DNA of 5,207 nt from a bacterium (GTDB lineage: Bacteria; Verrucomicrobiota; Verrucomicrobiae; Limisphaerales; J093), in contig JAKCAB010000612.1 in NCBI GenBank assembly GCA_021839785.1, positions 1 through 5,207 of the forward strand, given 5' to 3'. Positions 1 through 5,207 of this stretch are shown one piece after another (the stretch's first letter is position 1; each line of letters starts with the position of its first letter). The position numbers and the translations under genes are program-made. The notes beneath the pieces are model-generated. The model had not been told where the DNA came from. It saw only the letters and a list, made by a program, of their open reading frames with translations, and ran no database searches.

Positions 1-1
1 A

Positions 2-616
2 GCGGCCGCGATTTCCAATCACCTCGTCACGGTGTTTTTGCCGGCCTACGTGAGCCGACCCTATTTGCTCACCGGCGATCTGAACGAGGACGTACTCCAC
101 CCGCCCGCGGGCAGTCGCAAGCCCATCTCGGCGCTGGCGAATCCTGCGACCGGCCTGCGCCTCACCACGCCCACCGTGCCGGGCACGCAGAACGAACCCA
201 CCTGGTCCACGCGCCCGCCGGGCTTGCTGTATCGCTACGACTACGTCCTGCCAGGTGGCCTGTTGTTCTCGAACTTGGTTTCGACCGAACTGGTCAGCGC
301 GCGGCGTCTCGATCCGCTCCCGCCGCCGCTGGAACGCACCGACGAAACCCTGGCCTCGGATCATCTGCCGCTGCTGTTCGTGTTTGCCAATCCGTACGAG
401 CAACCGTTTGCGATCACGGGTTTTGGGGTCGAGCGCGGTCTGATCACGCTCCGCTGGGAGGCCTCGCCGGCATTCGCTTATGACTTGCAGGCCACACCTG
501 ACGGCCGAGGCTGGACGGCGGTGGCGACAAACCTGACGACGCTGGGCACCACGCTCTCGCATACGTTCGTGTGGACTGGACCGCGAGCCTGGTTCCGCGT
601 CCGCCGCACCCCTTGA
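2..616 (+). CDS. Endonuclease/exonuclease/phosphatase (EEP) family protein, 5'-truncated by the window edge
   Basis: C-terminal 204 residues of a DNase I-like metal-dependent phosphoesterase; the start lies to the left of the window. Visible EEP motifs are GDLN (Asp26, Asn28 of the visible part), RYDYVLP (Asp80; the family pattern is R-x-D-Y-x-h) and the terminal catalytic SDH motif (Asp120-His121, bases 359-364) followed by LPLLFVF. These are the expected metal-binding and catalytic positions of the C-terminal half of the fold. After the catalytic domain, residues about 137-204 form a beta-rich tail (ITLRWEASPAFAYDLQ... ending AWFRVRRTP). It resembles the short beta-sandwich modules that Verrucomicrobia often add to exported proteins. 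Substrate is unknown: nucleic acid, a phospholipid or a sugar phosphate is possible. Export is likely but the signal peptide is out of view. The stop TGA is at 614-616. The family call is firm; the specific activity is not assignable. Confidence 0.85.
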   Translation, partial: AAAISNHLVTVFLPAYVSRPYLLTGDLNEDVLHPPAGSRKPISALANPATGLRLTTPTVPGTQNEPTWSTRPPGLLYRYDYVLPGGLLFSNLVSTELVSARRLDPLPPPLERTDETLASDHLPLLFVFANPYEQPFAITGFGVERGLITLRWEASPAFAYDLQATPDGRGWTAVATNLTTLGTTLSHTFVWTGPRAWFRVRRTP

Positions 617-619
617 ATT

Positions 620-633
620 GCCGGAGCACCGGC
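620..633 (+). terminator. Short hairpin after the EEP gene, possible weak terminator
   Basis: GCCGG-AGCA-CCGGC forms a perfect 5-bp stem with a 4-base loop, starting 3 bases after the TGA stop. There is no T-tract after it, so it is not a classical intrinsic terminator. It could slow polymerase or protect the 3' end of the message, or be chance in GC-rich DNA. Confidence 0.25.
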
Positions 634-650
634 CTTGCGCAAAGCTGCGG

Positions 651-663
651 TTCGTGACACGAA
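651..663. promoter_or_regulatory. Palindromic site TTCGTG-A-CACGAA upstream of the lipoprotein gene
   Basis: Six-base arms, perfectly complementary around a single central base, 18 bases upstream of the ATG at 682. The one-base centre suits a protein-binding dyad better than an RNA hairpin. A 6+6 dyad of one given spacing is expected about once by chance in 5 kb, so the position is the only support. No convincing -35/-10 pair was seen nearby. Confidence 0.2.
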
Positions 664-681
664 TAGACGGCCGCCAAATCG

Positions 682-1005
682 ATGAATCGAATGATGCGAA
701 ACCGACACGCCTGCCTGCTTGCCTTGCTCCTGGCCGCGCTTGCCGTGGGGTGCCATTCCGGCCCCACCATTGACACCACCGGGGTCGAGGAGGCGTTCGT
801 GTTGGTTTCCGGCACCAACCGCGTCATCGTGGACCGGGCCATCGACAGCGCCCGAGAAGGTGACCTCAAGACAGCGCTGGCCACCTTCCGCGAAATCAAG
901 AACAAGTACCGGCTCAACCCAAGCCAGGAAATGGCCGTCAAAGACATCCTGGAGGAAATCCGGAAACACCTGCCCCCCGAAACGCCGGCTCCCGACAAGC
1001 GTTGA
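682..1005 (+). CDS. Small putative lipoprotein with TPR-like helical segment
   Basis: 107 residues, function not recognised. Residues 1-24 look like a lipoprotein signal peptide: basic start (MNRMMRNRH), hydrophobic core (LLALLLAALA), then a lipobox AVGC with the lipidated cysteine at 24. The mature protein would be anchored to a membrane and exposed outside the cytoplasm. Residues about 50-95 (AIDSAREGDLKTALATFREI, then a second helix around QEMAVKDILEEIRKHL) resemble a TPR helix-turn-helix: small residues at the expected positions, the 'GD' turn and an 'AL..F..I' second helix. The C-terminal tail is Pro/Lys-rich. ATG codons at 682, 691 and 694 are all possible starts; 682 is chosen as the longest and keeps basic residues before the hydrophobic core. 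No good Shine-Dalgarno sequence precedes any of them. argB starts 84 bases downstream on the same strand, so co-transcription is possible but not shown. Confidence 0.7.
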   Translation: MNRMMRNRHACLLALLLAALAVGCHSGPTIDTTGVEEAFVLVSGTNRVIVDRAIDSAREGDLKTALATFREIKNKYRLNPSQEMAVKDILEEIRKHLPPETPAPDKR

Positions 1006-1016
1006 GCTGCGCCCGC

Positions 1017-1048
1017 GTTCGCCCGGCCGGGCGGCGCGCACCGCGAAC
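1017..1048. repeat. GC-rich inverted repeat between the lipoprotein gene and argB
   Basis: Bases 1020-1033 (CGCCCGGCCGGGCG) are a perfect 14-base palindrome. In an alternative fold, GTTCGC (1017-1022) pairs with GCGAAC (1043-1048). It lies between the stop of the lipoprotein gene (1003-1005) and the argB start (1090). There is no T-tract, so Rho-independent termination is unsupported. It may be an mRNA structure or a by-product of very high GC. Confidence 0.3.
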
Positions 1049-1089
1049 AAAATGTTGCCTGCCGGGCGCGGAGACCTTCCCATCGGGCC

Positions 1090-1965
1090 ATGCAGGATTT
1101 GATCTCCAAAGCCGAAACGTTGCTCGAAGCGCTGCCGTACATTCAACGCTTCAGCGGCGCCACGTTCGTGGTCAAGTACGGCGGCAGTTTCATGGATTCG
1201 CCCGACCCGGCCGTGCGCACCGGCGTGGCGCGCGACATCGTTTTCCTCGAAGCCGTCGAGATCGACCCGGTGGTCGTGCATGGCGGCGGCAAGGCCATCA
1301 CCCGCGCGATGGAAAAGGCGGGGCTGAAGGCCCAATTCGTGCAAGGGATGCGCGTCACCGACGAAGCCTCGGTGAACCTCGTCAACGACGTGCTCTCGCA
1401 CGAAATCAACCCGGAAGTGGTGGCCGCCATCAACCGCCTGGGCGGCCAGGCCAAAGGCTTCGCCGGACCGGACATCTTCCGCGCCCGCAGATTGTCGGCG
1501 CGAAACGAGGCGGGCGCGCCGGTCGATCTCGGCTTCGTCGGCGAAGTCGTGGAGGTGAACACGACCCCGCTGCTGGAGTGCCTGGCACGCGGAGTGACGC
1601 CGGTCATCAGCCCCACCGCGCGCGGCTTCGACGGCCGGCTGTACAACTGCAACGCCGACATCGCCGCCGCCATGACCGCCATCGCGCTCAAGGCCAAGCG
1701 GCTCGTCTTCATGAGCGACGTGCCGGGCCTGCTGCGCGAACCGAAGGATCCCGCCACCGTGATCCCGCACCTGAAAACCGGCGAGGTGGACGGCCTCAAA
1801 CAAACCGGCGTGGTGGACAAAGGCATGATCCCCAAAGTGGACAGCGCCGTGGCCGCCATCAACGCCGGCGTGGAGAAGGTGTCGTTCGTGGACGGCCGGG
1901 TGCCGCACGCGGTGTTGCTGGAGATTTTCACCGACGAAGGCGTCGGCACCGAGATCGTGCTCTGA
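1090..1965 (+). CDS. argB: N-acetylglutamate kinase, arginine-sensitive type
   Basis: Phosphorylates N-acetyl-L-glutamate with ATP, the second step of cytoplasmic arginine (ornithine) synthesis. The 291-residue length is normal for the family. Amino-acid-kinase landmarks are in order: VVKYGG (Lys29, phosphate-stabilising lysine), VVHGGGK (64-68, nucleotide/substrate glycine loop), QGMRVTD (Arg88, acetylglutamate binding), YNCNAD (Asn186, Asp190), FMSDVPGL (207-214), GMIPKV (Lys249, catalytic lysine) and the C-terminal HAVLLEIFTDEGVGTEIV. The N-terminal helix ETLLEALPYIQRFSG precedes the first strand. This extension is absent from the E. coli enzyme and is a mark of hexameric, arginine-inhibited NAGKs, so feedback inhibition by arginine is inferred. 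The usual GGM before the catalytic lysine reads DKGM here. ATG 1090 is chosen because it gives this complete helix; a GGAGA at 1070-1074 is too far upstream to be a good ribosome site. No other arg gene is in view. The stop is 17 bases from the convergent regulator gene. Confidence 0.96.
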   Translation: MQDLISKAETLLEALPYIQRFSGATFVVKYGGSFMDSPDPAVRTGVARDIVFLEAVEIDPVVVHGGGKAITRAMEKAGLKAQFVQGMRVTDEASVNLVNDVLSHEINPEVVAAINRLGGQAKGFAGPDIFRARRLSARNEAGAPVDLGFVGEVVEVNTTPLLECLARGVTPVISPTARGFDGRLYNCNADIAAAMTAIALKAKRLVFMSDVPGLLREPKDPATVIPHLKTGEVDGLKQTGVVDKGMIPKVDSAVAAINAGVEKVSFVDGRVPHAVLLEIFTDEGVGTEIVL

Positions 1966-1982
1966 GCTACGCCGCCGAGTTA

Positions 1983-2669
1983 TCAGACCGTCCGTTCCAG
2001 ACGGTAGCCGAGGCCGTGGACGGTCTTGAGCCAGCGCGGTTCCTCGGGATTCGGCTCCAGCTTTGCGCGCAGGCTGGCGATGTGGTTGTCCACGGTCCGC
2101 GTGGTCGGAAAGGCGCCGTAGCCCCAGACGACATCGAGGAACCGTTCCCGCGAAACCGGCTCACCTTCCGCGTCGGCCAGAAGCCGAAGCATCGCGAATT
2201 CCTTCGCCGTGAGGTGAAGTTCCTTGCCCCGGCGCCAGGCGCGTTGGCGGGCGAGGTCCACCTGCACTTCACCCATAGTTAGTTCGCGGGTCGCGGCGGC
2301 TTGTCGTTGCGTGCGCCGCAGCAAGGCGCGGACGCGGGCGAGCAATTCGTCGGTGCTGAATGGCTTCACCAAGTAGTCGTCCGCTCCGGCGTCCAAGCCA
2401 GTCACGCGGTCTTCGATCTGCCCCTTCGCGGTCAACATCAGAATCGGCTCCAGCCGACCACGGCGGCGCAGTTCAGCGCACAACGCAAAGCCATCCAGCC
2501 GCGGCAACATGATGTCCAGCAGCATGAGGTCTGGCTTCTCGGCCAGCGCGCGCTCCAGACCGGTCTCGCCATCCTGCGCGACCAGCACGCGATGCCCTTC
2601 GGTGGCGAGGATGTCGGCGAGCGCCGTCCGCATCGCCAACTCGTCTTCGATGATCAAAATGCGCGGCAT
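1983..2669 (-). CDS. OmpR/PhoB-family two-component response regulator
   Basis: 228 residues, the standard length. The N-terminal receiver domain (about 2-116) has the acidic pocket Glu8-Asp9, phospho-acceptor Asp52 (LLLDIMLPRLDG context), Thr80 (LTAK) and Lys102 (VKPF). The C-terminal winged-helix DNA-binding domain (about 128-226) shows LTAKEFAMLRLL, the VWGY segment, TRTVDNHIASLRAKLE (recognition helix) and TVHGLGYRLE (wing). It should act in the cytoplasm as a transcription factor controlled by phosphorylation from the kinase encoded just upstream. Start ATG 2669 gives the typical receiver beginning (MPRILIIEDE). It lies 11 bases after the kinase stop, and its Shine-Dalgarno overlaps that stop, so the two are probably translationally coupled. 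The gene ends 17 bases from the converging argB. Regulon and signal cannot be read from the sequence; calling it PhoB, PhoP or similar would be guesswork. Confidence 0.95.
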   Translation of the reverse strand: MPRILIIEDELAMRTALADILATEGHRVLVAQDGETGLERALAEKPDLMLLDIMLPRLDGFALCAELRRRGRLEPILMLTAKGQIEDRVTGLDAGADDYLVKPFSTDELLARVRALLRRTQRQAAATRELTMGEVQVDLARQRAWRRGKELHLTAKEFAMLRLLADAEGEPVSRERFLDVVWGYGAFPTTRTVDNHIASLRAKLEPNPEEPRWLKTVHGLGYRLERTV

Positions 2670-2677
2670 GGGGATGA

Positions 2678-2682
2678 CCTTC
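2678..2682 (-). promoter_or_regulatory. Ribosome binding site of the response regulator, overlapping the kinase stop codon
   Basis: On the minus strand, GAAGG begins inside the TGA stop of the kinase gene (2683-2681) and ends 8 bases before the ATG at 2669. It is the clearest Shine-Dalgarno-like sequence in the window and supports this start and stop-start coupling of kinase and regulator. Confidence 0.55.
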
Positions 2683-4870
2683 AGGTTTGGCGCGATAACG
2701 GCAAGGCCGCGCGCGGCAGTTCGATCACAAACCGGCTGCCCTGGCCGACCTCGCCCTCCACGCGCACCCGGCCGCCGTGGGCTTCCGCGACGTGTTTCAC
2801 AATGCTCAAGCCGATGCCCACACCGGGTGTTTCGCGACGCAACTCCGAGCCGCGCCGGTAAAACGGCTCGAAGATCCGCTCGCGGTCGGCAGGCGGAATT
2901 CCCGGTCCGTGGTCCGTGACCGACAAGGCCAGCGGCGGCGCGCTGTCAGCCGTGCCGCCGGTCACGGCGATCTCGACCGTCGCGCCGGCGGGCGAGTGTT
3001 TCACCGCGTTGTCGATGAGGTTGACCAAGGCTTGTTGGATCGCCTTGCCGTCCAGCGTGGGTGGCGGGTCCAGGTGCGCCGGCCGGTCGAGTCGCAACTT
3101 GACCTCGCGTTCGGAGGCGTACGGTTCCATCAGGCTCGTGGTCTGCTCGGCGAGCGCCAGCAGATCGGTCGGCTCGAACTCGTAGCGGCGGCGGCCTTGA
3201 TCGATGCGGGAAAAGTCGAGGACGTTTTCGATCAACGACGACAACCGCCGGCATTCCTGACCGATGAGGCGGAAGTAATCGCGGCGTTTCGTTTCGTCCG
3301 TGATCCGGCCGCGGTCCAGGCTTTCGGCGAGGAGGCGCACCGAGGCGATCGGCGCGCGGAGTTCGTGGGAGACGCTCGACACGAAGTTCGACTTGAGTTC
3401 GCTCAAATGCTGTTGCCGCCGGAAGGCGCGGTGGGCGGAGACCAGACCCACTCCGGCCGTCGTGGCGGCCGCAAGCACCACCGCCAGGAACCACCACGTC
3501 CGCTGGCGCTGGCGGGCGTACAGCGCCGCTGGATCGGCCAGGTACACGCGCGCGCTCAGCCTGGGTTCGAGCGTGCCGGGTTGAACGGAAAAGCGGGCGG
3601 CACGTTCAGCCAGTAAAGCCGTGCCCGAAGGCGACGGCGGCACCGTGCGCCCCGCGATCGTGACCGCCACCGCAAAGTAAGCGGGCAGGTCGGGCAAGTC
3701 GCGGTGGATACCCGCAACGACATTCGTCACCTCGCACTCGGTCCAGCCGTGGAAGCGCGGGCTCGCGGGCGGGAACCGGGTCAACAACCAGAGATTCCCG
3801 GCGCAGTCTGAGTCGGGTGCGCTGGCAGCGACCGGGCGATTCCGCTGGACCCAAATCGGCGCCACTGCGAACGAGGCGAGAAGCTCGGGCTGGCCCGCCC
3901 GATTAGTCACGATCAATCCGCGCCGACGCCATTCCTGTTGCATGGCGGCGAGCAGATCACGCGAGACCTGCGTGGTCTCCCAGAGCCGCCACCACGCGGA
4001 CAGGCAGGTCGCGTTCGTCGCCTCTTCGGTGGTGGGCGGCAGGCCGTGGACTTGGCCCGGCGGCTGCCGAGCCGGATCTTCCGTGCCTAGCGCGAACTGA
4101 TCGGCCAAGCGCTGCAACAACAGCGGTGTGATTGCGGTGGGTTGGCAGACCAGATTCGAGCAGGCGATCTGGAACAGCCGGTTGCTCGCCGCCGCATCGC
4201 CTGCCAGTGGCAGTTGCAGTTCCGTGGCGCGCCAAAGCGCCAGCGGCGCCAACGGCAGGCCACTTTCGCCAAGCGCGGCGGGATATTTGGACGCCAACTC
4301 CTCAAGCCGCGCCAGGGCGGCGTTGGTGTCGCCCATCCGCGCCATGCTTTCCGCCAGTCGATACAGCGTGTCCGCAGCGAACTCCGTCGGCGGTTGGTCG
4401 GCGAGGAAGTCCTCCCAGCGATGCGCCGCCGCCGCGAAGTCGCCGCGCGAGACCGCCTGCCGCGCGGATTCCCAATCGGCGCGGGCCTCCACCGACAAAC
4501 TCGCCAGGTCGAAAGCGTGCGGCGCCGGCAAGGGAGCGAACGGCCGCGGCCAGACCGCTTCGCCGGCGGCGTCCACGACGAAGCCCGGCCGGTCGAGGTC
4601 CACGTCCGCGACCAGCTTCGGGTTGGTGGGTGACCGCGGGTCCACTTCGAAGAGCGGCATGATCGCGCGGTCTGCGACTTCCTGGGCGAGCCGGCCGGCG
4701 CGGTCGCGGGCCTCCTGTTCGGCGAGCCGCCGGTCCTGCCGCAGCGACGCCAGGCCGAGCCCGGTGAGGATGACCACGGGCAAAACGATCAACGTCGCCT
4801 GCCAGCCAAAGCCAGGCAGGCGGGCGCGACGCAGTTTTGGGGGCGCGTTCACAATTCGGGCGGCGGCCAT
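2681..4870 (-). CDS. Large sensor histidine kinase with a TPR-like extracytoplasmic domain
   Basis: 729-residue membrane kinase. A basic N-terminus (KLRRAR) precedes transmembrane helix 1 (about 24-43). Next comes a region of about 415 residues expected outside the cytoplasm, then transmembrane helix 2 (about 459-479, starting WWFLAVVLAA). HisKA follows closely (FVSSVSHELRAP; His502 is the phosphorylated residue), with no HAMP or PAS domain between. The HATPase_c domain has the N box NLIDNAVKH (Asn617, Asn621), G1 box DHGPGIP (Asp653), F box RIFEPFYRR and G2 box GVGIGLSIVK (Gly683/685/687), so the catalytic core looks intact. In the outer region, residues about 128-199 resemble two TPR-like helix pairs (ARQAVSRGDFAAAAHRWEDF; then YRLAESMARMGDTNAALARL). 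Five cysteines (237, 242, 289, 356, 379) could form disulfides. The partner is the regulator encoded 11 bases downstream; the ligand is unknown. ATG 4870 is the only start giving a positive flank before helix 1, but AGGA abuts it directly, so initiation is not well explained; GTG at residue 7 is an alternative. Confidence 0.93.
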   Translation of the reverse strand: MAAARIVNAPPKLRRARLPGFGWQATLIVLPVVILTGLGLASLRQDRRLAEQEARDRAGRLAQEVADRAIMPLFEVDPRSPTNPKLVADVDLDRPGFVVDAAGEAVWPRPFAPLPAPHAFDLASLSVEARADWESARQAVSRGDFAAAAHRWEDFLADQPPTEFAADTLYRLAESMARMGDTNAALARLEELASKYPAALGESGLPLAPLALWRATELQLPLAGDAAASNRLFQIACSNLVCQPTAITPLLLQRLADQFALGTEDPARQPPGQVHGLPPTTEEATNATCLSAWWRLWETTQVSRDLLAAMQQEWRRRGLIVTNRAGQPELLASFAVAPIWVQRNRPVAASAPDSDCAGNLWLLTRFPPASPRFHGWTECEVTNVVAGIHRDLPDLPAYFAVAVTIAGRTVPPSPSGTALLAERAARFSVQPGTLEPRLSARVYLADPAALYARQRQRTWWFLAVVLAAATTAGVGLVSAHRAFRRQQHLSELKSNFVSSVSHELRAPIASVRLLAESLDRGRITDETKRRDYFRLIGQECRRLSSLIENVLDFSRIDQGRRRYEFEPTDLLALAEQTTSLMEPYASEREVKLRLDRPAHLDPPPTLDGKAIQQALVNLIDNAVKHSPAGATVEIAVTGGTADSAPPLALSVTDHGPGIPPADRERIFEPFYRRGSELRRETPGVGIGLSIVKHVAEAHGGRVRVEGEVGQGSRFVIELPRAALPLSRQT
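4796..4822 (-). repeat. Inverted repeat inside the 5' end of the kinase gene
   Basis: CGCCTGCC (4796-4803) and GGCAGGCG (4815-4822) are perfect 8-base arms with an 11-base loop, about 50-75 bases into the coding sequence. The message could fold here near the ribosome entry region. It also encodes conserved-looking residues at the start of helix 1, so coding constraint and GC bias may be the full explanation. Confidence 0.3.
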
Positions 4871-5074
4871 TCCTGTAGCAGAGTCTGCCAGGCCCGCCGA
4901 GGCGATTTGTCATGGAAATGTAAAATCGCGAAACAGTGGAGGTGCTGTTCACGCCACTACCAGAGCCGTTCAGTGCGGCGGGCTCTTCTCGCCCCGCGGA
5001 CCTGGCACGAAATAGGCTAAGTAAAAGGTTCTTCCGACTTTGTAATGGGTAAACGGGCGTAAGGCCGAGGAAAA
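4871..5074. other. Non-coding upstream region of the kinase-regulator operon
   Basis: About 200 bases between the kinase start and the inferred edge of the insertion sequence. It contains the dyad at 4902-4929 and a more AT-rich stretch around 5010-5060 than the flanking genes. No convincing gene, tRNA or standard -35/-10 promoter was seen on either strand. The operon promoter should lie here; on the minus strand TACATT (4/6 to TATAAT) occurs inside the dyad but lacks a matching -35. Open frames crossing the region read into the kinase gene out of frame and show no protein-like composition. Confidence 0.5.
4902..4929. promoter_or_regulatory. Imperfect 12+12 dyad with GGAA centre upstream of the kinase gene
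   Basis: GCGATTTGTCAT (4902-4913), four bases GGAA, then ATGTAAAATCGC (4918-4929). The arms match at 10 of 12 positions, with the outer seven and inner three perfect and two mismatches between. The inner edge is 32 bases upstream of the kinase ATG. It could be an operator for autoregulation or, in RNA, a hairpin capped by a GNRA-type GGAA loop on the plus strand. No T-tract follows. Allowing mismatches and variable spacing, about one such structure may occur by chance in 5 kb, so the intergenic location is the main support. Confidence 0.35.
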
Positions 5075-5100
5075 GGGCTGTTAAGAATGAGGGTTTCTGC
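5075..5100. mobile_element. Putative terminal end of an ISL3-like insertion sequence
   Basis: The sequence GGGCTGTTAAGAATGAGGG and the following TTTCTGC sit where the end of the element is expected, just beyond the transposase C-terminus. GG-starting ends are common in the ISL3 family. The other end and any 8-bp target duplication are outside the window, so the exact boundary is a guess. Confidence 0.3.
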
Positions 5101-5207
5101 ACGGCTCGTCGTGGGTGGAGATCCCGCTTTCCGCAGAAGAAGAGGATGCGAATGCGGTAGTTGCGGAAGCTGCGAAAGCCCCGGGCCGCGGCTTGGAGGC
5201 TCTGGAT
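5100..5207 (-). CDS. ISL3-family transposase, C-terminal fragment entering from the right edge
   Basis: Read on the minus strand from the window edge, the frame begins IQSLQAA and continues ARGFRSFRNYRIRILFFCG, then KRDLHP (residues 1-32, ending at 5112). This matches the typical end of the DDE domain of ISL3-type transposases, where a pattern like 'NxxIKxxKRRAYGFRNFENFRLRVL' follows the last catalytic Glu. The catalytic residues themselves lie outside the window. After the family-like segment the frame has no stop nearby: it stays open through the upstream region and into the kinase gene until about 4302, out of frame with the kinase. A TAA at 5083-5081 would end the protein only after a +1 shift. 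The native stop may therefore be lost by truncation or frameshift, or the protein may normally end with host-derived codons. The 3' limit given is approximate. Confidence 0.65.

Noticed and set aside
2..9. NotI-type sequence GCGGCCGC at the very start
   Set aside because: It lies within the coding frame of the EEP gene and such sites are common in GC-rich DNA; no evidence of a cloning junction.
478..1908. A 476-codon open frame on the minus strand opposite argB and its upstream genes
   Set aside because: It is antisense to argB, a confidently identified gene. It is rich in His, Gly, Arg and Ala with no domain pattern, as expected for a shadow frame in GC-rich coding DNA.
1002..2282. A 426-codon plus-strand frame overlapping argB and the regulator
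   Set aside because: It is very Arg-rich with low complexity and covers argB in another frame, so it is a shadow.
4975..4999. Possible hairpin around GGGC-TCTTCTC-GCCC
   Set aside because: Only 4 bp pair perfectly before mismatches; too weak to call a terminator or repeat unit.
4128..5015. A 295-codon plus-strand frame opposite the kinase N-terminal half
   Set aside because: It is Ser/Arg/Ala-rich without motifs and antisense to the kinase gene; no independent support.
4302..5102. A 266-codon minus-strand frame across the upstream region and kinase 5' end
   Set aside because: Only the part to the right of about 5112 looks like protein (the transposase end). The remainder overlaps the kinase out of frame and becomes Arg/Gly/Pro-rich.
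1..5207. CRISPR arrays, tRNA or rRNA genes, riboswitches, toxin-antitoxin or retron-like elements
   Set aside because: No regularly spaced repeats, cloverleaf-like segments or relevant protein families were seen by eye on either strand.

Overview
The window is GC-rich bacterial chromosomal DNA. It most likely comes from a Verrucomicrobiota member, perhaps the Limisphaerales/Pedosphaera-type group. The clues are the style of the endonuclease/exonuclease/phosphatase protein with an added C-terminal beta-rich tail, the weak Shine-Dalgarno sequences, and the large HAMP-less histidine kinase. This placement is an inference from family resemblance; no rRNA or other marker gene is present.

Layout, left to right. 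Positions 2-616 (+) hold the C-terminal part of an EEP-superfamily (DNase I-like) phosphoesterase that enters from outside the window. Positions 682-1005 (+) encode a small lipoprotein with a TPR-like helical segment. Positions 1090-1965 (+) encode a complete N-acetylglutamate kinase (argB) of the long, arginine-sensitive type. After only 17 bases the orientation flips. On the minus strand lies a two-component operon: a large sensor histidine kinase (4870-2681) followed 11 bases later by an OmpR/PhoB-type response regulator (2669-1983). Positions 4871 to about 5075 are the non-coding upstream region of that operon and contain a 28-base imperfect dyad. The right edge (to 5207) is the 3' end of an ISL3-like transposase gene on the minus strand, so an insertion sequence sits directly upstream of the kinase operon.

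How the parts relate. The kinase should sense something outside the cytoplasm through a roughly 415-residue domain that begins with TPR-like helices, then phosphorylate Asp52 of its regulator, whose winged-helix domain binds DNA. The target genes are unknown. argB supplies arginine biosynthesis and converges on the regulator with no visible terminator. The lipoprotein has no recognised function. The window looks like ordinary core-type genes next to a mobile element; I see no clear undescribed multi-gene system. The points most worth a second look are the kinase sensor domain, the dyad upstream of it, and the transposase end that lacks a nearby stop codon.
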